The notes below the pieces were generated by a model. It did no database searches. It saw nothing but the letters and a program-made list of their open reading frames with translations, and was not told the DNA's origin. Made by a program: the position numbers and the translations under genes. A stretch of DNA of 64,000 nucleotides, taken from assembly GCA_050433985.1 (NCBI GenBank), contig JBNPWE010000004.1, positions 186,001 to 250,000 of the forward strand, in the 5' to 3' direction. The stretch's first letter is position 1; every line of letters starts with the position of its first letter. Below, one piece after another: positions 1 through 6,274 of the stretch. The DNA comes from JACIYW01 sp014359745 (GTDB taxonomy: Bacteria > Pseudomonadota > Alphaproteobacteria > Rhodobacterales > Rhodobacteraceae).

Positions 1-72
1 GGTGACATAGGGTTCGGATTTCGCAGCGGTGCAGAAGGCGGCAAGATCGTCTGTGGTGGTGATGATCTTCAT
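1..72 (-). CDS. rnd: Ribonuclease D, N-terminal 24 residues (partial)
   Basis: Only the first 24 codons lie in the window; the gene continues beyond base 1. The readable start, MKIITTTDDLAAFC followed by KSEPYVT, matches the opening of alphaproteobacterial RNase D, a DEDD-family 3'-5' exoribonuclease that trims tRNA 3' ends. The catalytic DEDD residues lie downstream and cannot be seen. It is read in the same direction as purN-purM, beginning 66 bases after the purN stop, so it may be cotranscribed. The call rests on a short N-terminal match only. Confidence 0.72.
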   Translation of the reverse strand, partial: MKIITTTDDLAAFCTAAKSEPYVT

Positions 73-137
73 GGATGTCCGTTCACGGCCAAGGGTTCTT
101 CCGTGTTAGGCGAGGCCCGTTGAAATGAAAACCCCTT

Positions 138-725
138 TCAGAGGTAGAGTACGCTGCGATCGCCCTGCGCAAAGCGGCGCAGAACCGCCGGATAAAGCCG
201 GTGTTCGGCAACAAGCACCCGCGCGGCAAGGGTCTGCGCGGTATCGCCCGGCAGGATCGGCACCCGCGCCTGCCCCAGGATCGGGCCCGCATCCAGATCG
301 GGTGTCACCGCGTGCACGGTGCACCCGGCCTCGGCATCGCCCGCGGCGATGGCGCGGGCGTGGGTGTTCAGGCCGGGGTATTTGGGCAGAAGCGAGGGGT
401 GGATGTTCAGCATCCGCCCCGCAAAGCGGTCAACGAAATCCGGCGTCAGGATGCGCATGAACCCGGCCAGGCACAGGATATCGGGTTTCGCCGCCAGGAT
501 CGGCTTCAAAAGCGCGGCCTCGAACCCCGCGCGGCTGTCAAAGAGCCGGTGATCGACCGCGGCCACCGGCACGCCCAGCGCCGCCGCACGGGCCAGCCCC
601 GCAGCACCCGGATCGTTCGACGCAACCAACACCGGCCGCGCCGGATGGTCGCCGGTCATGCTGTCGATCAGGCGCAGCATGTTCGATCCGCCGCCCGAAA
701 TCAGGATGGCGACGCGGATGCTCAC
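138..725 (-). CDS. purN: Phosphoribosylglycinamide formyltransferase (GART)
   Basis: PurN transfers a formyl group from 10-formyl-THF to GAR, the third step of purine synthesis, in the cytoplasm. The 195-residue length is typical. Visible signatures are the N-terminal ISGGGSNM phosphate loop, the FMRIL stretch, and NIHPSLLPKYPGLNTHARAI, which carries the catalytic Asn and His, followed by the conserved Asp in TPDLDAGP. The start is GTG, overlapping the purM stop as GTGA, so the two genes are translationally coupled. The neighbouring purM makes the product one step later, consistent with a purMN operon. Confidence 0.96.
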   Translation of the reverse strand: MSIRVAILISGGGSNMLRLIDSMTGDHPARPVLVASNDPGAAGLARAAALGVPVAAVDHRLFDSRAGFEAALLKPILAAKPDILCLAGFMRILTPDFVDRFAGRMLNIHPSLLPKYPGLNTHARAIAAGDAEAGCTVHAVTPDLDAGPILGQARVPILPGDTAQTLAARVLVAEHRLYPAVLRRFAQGDRSVLYL

Positions 726-1768
726 CCAAGGGTTCCGGTATAGGTGACGCCATCGCCCGGCGTGACCGTGCCAAGGTGAAAGACGGTTTCGCCCGCATCG
801 CGCAACAGCCCGGCCAGGGCATCGGCGCGGGCCGGATCGGCCACCACCACCATCCCGATCCCGGCGTTGAAGGTGCGCAGCATCTCGGCCCCGGCGATGC
901 CGCCCACGTCGGCCAGCCAGCGAAAGACCGGCGGCAGCGGCCAGGCGCCCAGATCGATCGCGGCCCCCAGCCCCGATGGCAGAACCCGCGGCAGGTTTTC
1001 CGTCAGCCCGCCGCCGGTGATATGGGCCAGCGCATGCACCCCCCCCGCCCGGATCGCCTGCAAGGCCGAAGACACATAAAGCCGCGTCGGTTCCAGAAGG
1101 GCGGCGCCAAGGCTGGCGTCGGCAAAGGGTGCCGCCGCATCCCAGCCAAGGCCGGACCGTTCCACCACCTTGCGCACCAGGCTGTAGCCGTTGGAATGCA
1201 CCCCCGACGAGGCAAGCCCCAGCAGCACATCGCCCGCCGCCACCCCGAAGGGCAGCGCGCGGCCGCGTTCCATCGCGCCAACCGCAAACCCCGCCAGATC
1301 GAAATCACCGCCGTGGTACATGCCCGGCATTTCCGCCGTCTCGCCCCCGATCAGCGCGCAGTTCGAGCGGGCGCAGCCTTCGGCGATGCCCTCGATCACC
1401 TGTGCGGCGGCATCGGTCTTCAGCGCGGCGGTGGCGAAATAATCCAGAAAGAACAAGGGCTCCGCCCCTTGGCAGATCAAGTCGTTGACGCACATCGCCA
1501 CCAGGTCGATACCAATCGTATCCAGATGCCCGGTGTCGATGGCGATGCGCAGCTTGGTGCCGACCCCATCGGTGGCCGCCACCAGAACCGGATCGGCAAA
1601 GCCCGCCGCCTTCAGATCGAACAGCGCCCCAAACCCGCCCAGGCCCGACATGACACCCGCGCGCGCGGTGCGCGCCGCCGCCGGTTTGATCCGGTCCACC
1701 AACGCATTGCCCGCGTCGATGCTGACCCCCGCATCGGCATAGGTCAGCCCGTTTTTCGTATCGCTCAT
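722..1768 (-). CDS. purM: Phosphoribosylformylglycinamidine cyclo-ligase (AIR synthetase)
   Basis: PurM closes FGAM to AIR with ATP, step five of purine synthesis. The 348-residue protein shows the expected features: TYADAGVSIDAGN near the N-terminus, VAATDGVGTKL (nucleotide-binding), MCVNDLICQGAEPLFFLDY, GGETAEMPGMY and HITGGGLTENLPRV. An upstream in-frame ATG at 1786 would add MTGITA; the ATG at 1768 was preferred because MSDTKNGLTYADAGV is the usual opening of the family. It is the first gene of purMN and lies divergent from the tRNA gene at 1923. Confidence 0.96.
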   Translation of the reverse strand: MSDTKNGLTYADAGVSIDAGNALVDRIKPAAARTARAGVMSGLGGFGALFDLKAAGFADPVLVAATDGVGTKLRIAIDTGHLDTIGIDLVAMCVNDLICQGAEPLFFLDYFATAALKTDAAAQVIEGIAEGCARSNCALIGGETAEMPGMYHGGDFDLAGFAVGAMERGRALPFGVAAGDVLLGLASSGVHSNGYSLVRKVVERSGLGWDAAAPFADASLGAALLEPTRLYVSSALQAIRAGGVHALAHITGGGLTENLPRVLPSGLGAAIDLGAWPLPPVFRWLADVGGIAGAEMLRTFNAGIGMVVVADPARADALAGLLRDAGETVFHLGTVTPGDGVTYTGTLG

Positions 1769-1879
1769 CGCCGTGATCCCCGTCATTGCGCATCATGCCT
1801 GCGCACTCCAGCCGTTGCGCGCCCCTGCCCGCGTCCGCATAAACGATCACGCGCACGCGCGCAACGCATGCGCTTGTGC

Positions 1880-1907
1880 TTGACCCGCCCCGATGATCTG
1901 CTAGGCA
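1880..1907 (+). promoter_or_regulatory. Candidate sigma-70 type promoter of the tRNA gene
   Basis: TTGACC at 1880-1885 is followed after 16 bases by TAGGCA at 1902-1907, a plausible -35/-10 pair. It would start transcription about 10-15 bases before the mature tRNA end at 1923. The assignment is by eye and by position only. Confidence 0.45.
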
Positions 1908-1922
1908 GGGCACACCGATTTC

Positions 1923-1998
1923 GGGCCTGTAGCTCAACGGTTAGAGCAGGGCGCTCATAACGCCTTGGTTGGGGGTTCGAGTCCCTCCGGGCCTACCA
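1923..1998 (+). tRNA. tRNA with CAU anticodon, probably tRNA-Ile2 (lysidine type)
   Basis: The 76-base sequence folds as a full cloverleaf. The 7-bp acceptor stem begins GGGCCTG. The D arm is AGCTCAACGGTTAGAGC, the anticodon stem GGGCG/CGCCT has the loop CTCATAA, and the T loop is GGTTCGAGTCC. The discriminator A and the CCA end are both encoded. The anticodon is CAU. The D-loop and anticodon arm resemble bacterial Ile2 tRNAs (read AUA after TilS modifies C34) more than elongator or initiator Met tRNAs: there is no mismatch at 1-72 and no run of three GC pairs above the anticodon loop. Ile2 versus Met is inference. Confidence 0.92.
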
Positions 1999-2085
1999 TC
2001 TTGATCTTTTATTGCAAATCCGCACACCATCAGAGCGTCCCTGATCAAAAGGCAGGACCGTCCGAAAAATTTCGCCTTGGCCGCC

Positions 2086-2250
2086 TTACAGGCGTCCGGT
2101 GAGGACCAGAACAAGGACAACAATGACCAGGACGCCGATTACGCCGACCCCGCCGTGTCCGTAGCCATAGCCATAGCCGCCAAAGCGGCCGCTGAAGCCC
2201 CCAAGAAGGAAGATGACGAGAATAATCAGAAGAATGGTACCAAGTGACAT
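2086..2250 (-). CDS. DUF3309-like small membrane protein
   Basis: A 54-residue, very hydrophobic protein. Residues 3-18 form a first membrane segment (LGTILLIILVIFLLGG). A Gly/Tyr-rich linker with GYGYGYGHGG follows, and residues 35-52 form a second segment ending in LTGRL. This layout matches the small DUF3309 proteins common in Proteobacteria, which have no assigned function and are often seen near stress genes. The ATG at 2250 was chosen over upstream starts because AGAGGA lies just upstream. It is the last of three tiny genes read in the same direction, each with its own ribosome binding site. Confidence 0.7.
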   Translation of the reverse strand: MSLGTILLIILVIFLLGGFSGRFGGYGYGYGHGGVGVIGVLVIVVLVLVLTGRL

Positions 2251-2353
2251 GACATTTTCCTCTGTTGGCAAATCTGTGCCATTTGATGATGGACCCGTAA
2301 ACCGATGTGGCTGATGGCCCACGCCGCCGCATCGCCCTGCCCGATCGGATCGG

Positions 2354-2494
2354 TTATTTTCCCTCTATCGTGACACCCTGCTCACCGATCTTGATGTCGA
2401 TGCCGGTCTGGCTTTCCTGATAATACAGGTAACCAACGACCGCGACCCCAGCTAGGAGCAGACCGATCACCAGGTAGAGAACGTTGCGATTCAT
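2354..2494 (-). CDS. Small single-pass membrane protein of unknown function
   Basis: A 46-residue protein starting MNRNVLYLVIGLLLAG. One transmembrane helix spans about residues 5-22, followed by a soluble tail, YYQESQTGIDIKIGEQGVTI. The shape (N-terminal anchor, short polar C-terminal strand with the IKIGEQGVTIEGK pattern) recurs in uncharacterised Rhodobacteraceae and rhizobial proteins. AAAGGA sits about eight bases before the ATG. No function can be assigned. Its position between a DUF3309-like gene and a CsbD gene suggests an envelope or general stress role, which is inference only. Confidence 0.6.
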   Translation of the reverse strand: MNRNVLYLVIGLLLAGVAVVGYLYYQESQTGIDIKIGEQGVTIEGK

Positions 2495-2623
2495 GAAGAC
2501 TGTCCTTTCGCGCGCTCCGATATCGGAGGGATGCATTCCAATATTTCCCCGGCGATCACGCCAAGGCACCAGCGTTTGGGGCATGCCGACAGGCCCTGCC
2601 CCTGTTTGCCGCGCAGCATGTCT

Positions 2624-2776
2624 TTATAGCCGACCGACGGCATACTGAACCTTACCCCCGAACTTGTCTACCCTATCCTCAGACTCGAGCTTGGTGTCGC
2701 CAACCGCCTTGCCGACGGCTTCTTTCACTTTGCACTTTGCGACTTTCGCCGCACCGATCACCCGATCCTTGTCCAT
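2624..2776 (-). CDS. CsbD family small stress-response protein
   Basis: A 50-residue hydrophilic protein: MDKDRVIGAAKVAKCKVKEA at the start, then GDTKLESEDRVDKFGGKVQ. This is the CsbD helical pattern (repeated G-A-K-x-x-K-E-A and D-K-x-x-G-K-x-Q units). CsbD proteins are induced by general stress in several bacteria; their biochemical role is unknown. The ATG at 2776 was preferred over one 33 bases upstream because the family starts MDKDR/MNKDR. A CTGATCTGGATCAG palindrome about 64 bases upstream is a candidate FNR-type site (separate entry). The Cys at residue 15 is unusual in this family. Confidence 0.72.
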   Translation of the reverse strand: MDKDRVIGAAKVAKCKVKEAVGKAVGDTKLESEDRVDKFGGKVQYAVGRL

Positions 2777-2839
2777 GGTACATTCCCTTCGAGAGGTGCT
2801 ACGCGGCACTCAGATATAACGGCCTTGCGGAAATCTAAA

Positions 2840-2853
2840 CTGATCCAGATCAG
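2840..2853. promoter_or_regulatory. Candidate FNR/CRP-type operator (TGAT-N4-ATCA)
   Basis: The perfect palindrome CTGATCCAGATCAG carries the core TGAT-N4-ATCA of FNR-family boxes (consensus TTGAT-N4-ATCAA), with C/G instead of T/A at the outer positions. It lies about 64 bases upstream of the CsbD start codon. Rhodobacteraceae carry FnrL and NO-sensing Dnr/NnrR homologues that use this core. Binding is not shown. Confidence 0.38.
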
Positions 2854-3107
2854 ACAGGATAACGCGCATTCAAGCGGAATCGCGCACGGGGGCCTGCTGC
2901 CCTATCCGCTTCAGGTGTTCGGCCCGAAAGAGGTTGATCAGGCGCGATGCAGCGGGCGTGCGGTTCCAGATGCGGGATGATGTTGCGCCACATGTAGGAC
3001 GAGGTGACATTGCCGTGCAGAAACACCACCGGATCGGCATCGCCGCCGGTATCCACATAGGCCATCCGATAGCCGTTCACCGAAACCAGCCGCTTTTCAT
3101 AGCGCAT
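2850..3107 (-). pseudogene. Haloalkane dehalogenase-like alpha/beta hydrolase, N-terminal fragment
   Basis: The frame begins MRYEKRLVSVNGYRMAYVDT and continues VVFLHGNVTSSYMWRNIIPH and LEPHARCIAPD, a clear match to the first 60 or so residues of haloalkane dehalogenases, including the HGN oxyanion motif. Normal family members continue with LIGMGDSDKP. Here the reading turns into unrelated QPLSGRTPEADRAAG and stops, so the nucleophile, acid and His are absent. A second frame over the same bases ends soon after. The gene is a truncated, non-functional remnant. The in-frame region above the ATG translates a 12-base tandem repeat and is not coding. Confidence 0.7.
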
Positions 3108-3141
3108 GTACGGTCGATGTTTTCGTTGGCCATTGCCTGCC

Positions 3142-3177
3142 CCCCATTGGTCCCCCCATTGGTCCCCCCATTGGTCC
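3142..3177. repeat. Three perfect tandem copies of a 12-base unit
   Basis: The unit CCCCATTGGTCC is repeated three times head to tail just upstream of the dehalogenase remnant. The unit length is a multiple of three, so an ORF across it reads DQWG repeats, but no gene is supported there. Confidence 0.9.
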
Positions 3178-3273
3178 CTTGTGATCTGGCGCGACCATAG
3201 CCGGGCCGGGCGCACATCAAAAGCCGGGCAAACACGGGTGACGGGAATCGTGGCCAACTAACGGTGATCAAAG

Positions 3274-3296
3274 GCCCCCGGCGGGGGGCCGGGGGC
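3274..3296. terminator. GC-rich hairpin, possible terminator between trpS and the dehalogenase remnant
   Basis: GCCCCCGGC and GCCGGGGGC form a perfect 9-bp stem with a GGGGG loop. On the minus strand the hairpin is followed by CTTTG, a weak U-tract. It lies about 200 bases downstream of the trpS stop and could end a trpS readthrough transcript. The short T-run makes this uncertain. Confidence 0.35.
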
Positions 3297-3501
3297 TGGC
3301 GTTGCCCCGTCGGGGGTGGGGCGCTGCCTGCTTGGATATCCGTCAGGGCTGCCGTCATTTGGGGAACATGGAGGTGCCACGGACCAAAGCGCGGTATCCG
3401 GCGCCCAGATGTGCGCCGCATCCCCCCTATGGGTAACGCGAAAATGTAACGCCCTGATGTCACCTGTGCTGGCCGCCGGGAGGGCCGTCGGGAGGGCCGC
3501 G

Positions 3502-4551
3502 TTATCGGCGCGAACGGATCATCCCGGTGATGTCATAGGCGCGGGCCAGGATCGGGCCGGCGATGGCCGCGGCCCGGTCGGCGCCTGCCCCCAGCACGCG
3601 GTCGATCTCGGCCACGTCCTGCATGATGCGGGTCATCTCGGTGCTGATCGGGGCCAGATGCGCCACGGCCAGATCGGCCAGCGCCGGTTTGAACGCGCCA
3701 AAGCCCTGCCCGGCGAACTCTGCCAGCACCGCCTCGGGGGTGCGGCCATCCAGGGCGGCATAGATGTTGATCAGGTTGCGCGCCTCGGGCCGGTCTTTCA
3801 GCGCCTCCAGCGTCTCGGGCAGCGGTTCGGCATCGGTGCGGGCCTTGCGGATTTTCTGCGCGATCGTGTCTGCGTCATCGGTCAGGTTGATGCGGCTTTG
3901 ATCCGAGGGGTCGGATTTCGACATCTTCCTGGTGCCGTCGCGCAGGGACATCACCCGCGTGGCGGCGCCTTCGATCACCGGTTCCACGATGGGAAAGAAA
4001 TCCACCCCGTAATCATTGTTGAACTTGATGGCGATGTCGCGGGTCAATTCAAGGTGCTGTTTCTGATCCTCGCCCACCGGCACATGGGTTGCGTGATAGA
4101 CCATGATATCGGCGGCCATCAGGCTGGGATAGGCGAAAAGGCCGACACTTGCCGCCTCGCGGTTCTTGCCGGCCTTGTCCTTGAACTGGGTCATGCGGCC
4201 CAGCCAGCCCATGCGCGCCACGCAGTTGAACAGCCACGCCAGTTCGGCATGTTCGGCCACCTGGCTTTGGTTGAACAGGATCGAGCGCGCCGGATCGATG
4301 CCCGACGCGATGAACCCCGCCGCCAGTTCGCGGGTGGCATGGCGCAGGCGCGCGGGGTCTTGCCAGACAGTGATCGCGTGCAGATCGACGATGCAATAGA
4401 TCGTCTCTATCCCCTCGTTCTGCTTTTCGGCAAAGCGTTTGAGCGCGCCAAGGTAATTGCCCAGCGTCAGCCCGCCCGACGGCTGGATACCCGAAAACAC
4501 CCGTGGCGTGAACGCCGGTGCCGCGCTCGTGCCACCAACCGCATCCGACAT
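3502..4551 (-). CDS. trpS: Tryptophan--tRNA ligase
   Basis: A class I aminoacyl-tRNA synthetase charging tRNA-Trp. The 349-residue protein has the HIGH-equivalent region in FSGIQPSGGLTLGNYLGAL near residues 18-36 and the KMSKS loop as KMSKSDPSD near residue 210. YCIVDLHAIT and FNQSQVAEHAELAWLFNC are typical TrpRS signatures. A first in-frame ATG at 4563 exists; the one at 4551 (MSDAVGG) was preferred because GGAGAG lies directly before it. It is divergent from the rhomboid-fold gene, with 89 bases between the two start codons. Confidence 0.96.
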   Translation of the reverse strand: MSDAVGGTSAAPAFTPRVFSGIQPSGGLTLGNYLGALKRFAEKQNEGIETIYCIVDLHAITVWQDPARLRHATRELAAGFIASGIDPARSILFNQSQVAEHAELAWLFNCVARMGWLGRMTQFKDKAGKNREAASVGLFAYPSLMAADIMVYHATHVPVGEDQKQHLELTRDIAIKFNNDYGVDFFPIVEPVIEGAATRVMSLRDGTRKMSKSDPSDQSRINLTDDADTIAQKIRKARTDAEPLPETLEALKDRPEARNLINIYAALDGRTPEAVLAEFAGQGFGAFKPALADLAVAHLAPISTEMTRIMQDVAEIDRVLGAGADRAAAIAGPILARAYDITGMIRSRR

Positions 4552-4640
4552 GTCGCTCTCCATCTGGAAATTTCCGTCCCGACCGCTTATCGCTGACCCT
4601 TGGGGGCGTCAACCGCGCCGCCCGGATCAAGGAGACACGA

Positions 4641-5327
4641 ATGTCCGACGACCACAACGCGCCGCCCCTCAACCCGCTGCCGGTGGTGGTCTGGCTGCTG
4701 TTCCTGCCGATGCTGGCGATCGAGGGGGTGATGCAGCTTGGCGCCAGCGGATTTGTCGGCGGGCCGGGGGCGATCGGCTGGCGGCTGCTGGCGGTGCAGG
4801 ATTTCGGGTTCTATGGCCAGATGCTGCCGATCATGGCGGAACGCGGGCAATACCCGCCCGCGCTGTTGATGCGCTTTGTCAGCTATGCCTTTGTCAATGG
4901 CAGCTTTACCCAGTTCCTGTTTGTGGCGGTGTTCCTGCTGGCGCTGGGCAAGATGGTGGGCGAGGTGTTTCGCGCCTGGGCGGTGGCCGTCGTGTTTTTC
5001 GGCGCGTCGATGTTCGGGGCGCTGGTTTATGGTCTGGTGCTGGGCGATGCGCCGCCGTTGATCGGCGGCTTTCCGGCGGTTTACGGGCTGATCGGGGCGT
5101 TCACCTATATTCTGTGGATGAATCTGGCGCATCATGGGGCCAACCCTTACCGGGCGTTTTCCCTGATCGGAATGTTGCTGGGCATTCAGTTGCTGTTTGG
5201 GGCGTTGTTCGGGGTGGCACCCGACTGGATCGCCGAACTTGCAGGGTTTGTCGCGGGGTTCGGCCTGTCGTTCCTGGTCAGCCCCGGCGGCTGGTCGCGC
5301 ATCGTGAAGAAACTGCGTCAAAGATGA
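4641..5327 (+). CDS. Rhomboid-fold membrane protein with degenerate active site (pseudoprotease)
   Basis: A 228-residue polytopic protein with about six hydrophobic segments (roughly 13-33, 75-103, 112-135, 140-162, 172-192 and 197-214). It aligns with bacterial rhomboid proteases: SYAFVNGSFTQFLFVAVFLL (TM2), IGGFPAVYGLIGAF (TM4) and DWIAELAGFVAGF (TM6). Active rhomboids have H..N in TM2, GxSG in TM4 and His in TM6. Here these positions read Gln91/Val95, Phe144-Pro145 and Glu199, so no catalytic dyad remains. AAGGAG lies upstream of the ATG. The stop overlaps the mtgA start as ATGA. A non-proteolytic role, as in iRhom or Derlin-type proteins, is inference. Confidence 0.8.
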   Translation: MSDDHNAPPLNPLPVVVWLLFLPMLAIEGVMQLGASGFVGGPGAIGWRLLAVQDFGFYGQMLPIMAERGQYPPALLMRFVSYAFVNGSFTQFLFVAVFLLALGKMVGEVFRAWAVAVVFFGASMFGALVYGLVLGDAPPLIGGFPAVYGLIGAFTYILWMNLAHHGANPYRAFSLIGMLLGIQLLFGALFGVAPDWIAELAGFVAGFGLSFLVSPGGWSRIVKKLRQR

Positions 5328-6070
5328 CGCGGCGCCCCGCCAGAAGGCCCACCAAGAGGCCCACGGCCAAGCCCCCCCCGCCCCGCGCGCCGGGTGCGGG
5401 CCGTTTGGGGCGGGTGCGGCGCTGGCTGCTGCGCGGGGTTCTGGGGGCGGGTGCCCTGATGGTGCTGGCAATCGTGGTCTTTGCGGTGGTGCCGGTGCCG
5501 CGCGGCCCCTACATGATCGCCGAATCCTGGCGCTTGGGCGGGATCCGCCGCGACTGGGAACCTATGGCGCGGATATCGCCCGACCTTGCCAGATCTGTGG
5601 TCGCGGCCGAGGATGCCAATTTCTGCCTGCACTGGGGGTTTGACATGCGCGCCATCCGCCGCGCGCTGGATGAAAACAGCGGGCGCGGCGCCTCGACCAT
5701 CAGCCAGCAGGTGGTCAAGAACGTGTTCCTGTGGCAGGGCCGAAGCTGGCCGCGCAAGGCGCTGGAGGCGGTGCTGACCCCGCTGGTCGAAGCGGTGTGG
5801 ACCAAGCGGCGAATACTGGAGGTCTATCTGAACGTCGCCGAATTTGGCAAAGGCGTCTTTGGGGCCGAGGCGGCGGCGCAGCACTATTTCGGGATCAGCG
5901 CCGCGAAACTCAGCCCGACACAGGCCGCGCGTCTGGCCGCAATCCTGCCCGACCCGAAAGGACGCGATGCGGCGAAACCTTCGGCCTTTGTGCGCGAACG
6001 CGCCGCCGCGATCATGGACGGGGCGGCCACGATCAAGGCCGATGGCCGCGCCGGGTGTTTCGAGGCGTAG
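5324..6070 (+). CDS. mtgA: Monofunctional biosynthetic peptidoglycan transglycosylase
   Basis: MtgA polymerises glycan strands from lipid II at the inner membrane. The 248-residue protein has a basic Pro/Arg-rich cytoplasmic start (residues 1-35), one transmembrane helix (about 40-62) and a GT51 domain. The GT51 domain shows AAEDANFCLHWGFD with the catalytic Glu, STISQQVVKNVFL, RRILEVYLNVAEFG with the second Glu, and GAEAAAQHYFGISA. There is no transpeptidase domain, and the length fits the monofunctional class. Its ATG overlaps the upstream rhomboid-fold gene stop by four bases, so the two are probably cotranslated. A dispersed repeat copy follows the stop. Confidence 0.95.
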   Translation: MTRRPARRPTKRPTAKPPPPRAPGAGRLGRVRRWLLRGVLGAGALMVLAIVVFAVVPVPRGPYMIAESWRLGGIRRDWEPMARISPDLARSVVAAEDANFCLHWGFDMRAIRRALDENSGRGASTISQQVVKNVFLWQGRSWPRKALEAVLTPLVEAVWTKRRILEVYLNVAEFGKGVFGAEAAAQHYFGISAAKLSPTQAARLAAILPDPKGRDAAKPSAFVRERAAAIMDGAATIKADGRAGCFEA

Positions 6071-6185
6071 CGGATTGCAGCCCGTCGTGGTCATTCCCTG
6101 AACCGGCGCGCGTGTGGTGGTGTGGGAAATGAGTATTTTTTCGAGAGGATGGGAGAAGTGTTTTTCTGCGCCCAGGCTGCGGACA
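6071..6185 (+). repeat. Dispersed intergenic repeat, copy A (core 6131-6155)
   Basis: Core GAGTATTTTTTCGAGAGG then ATGGGAGAAG, preceded by the GC-rich leader CCGGCGCGCGTGTGG. It lies just after the mtgA stop, in the same orientation as mtgA. One of at least ten related copies in this window. Confidence 0.75.
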
Positions 6186-6274
6186 TGATTGGGCATAATG
6201 CGCGCCAAGGCCGGGATTGCATGGCGGGCCGAACGATCTATGCTTGGCGGGGCAAGCAGTGAAAAGGCCAGCCC

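Noticed and set aside
1923..1998. Assignment of the CAU tRNA as elongator or initiator Met
   Set aside because: The acceptor and D-arm sequence and the paired 1-72 end fit Ile2 better; initiator features (1-72 mismatch, three GC pairs above the anticodon loop) are absent.
3077..3463. 128-codon frame containing the NGGT repeat translation
   Set aside because: It translates the 12-base tandem repeat in another frame, has no ribosome binding site and no family similarity.
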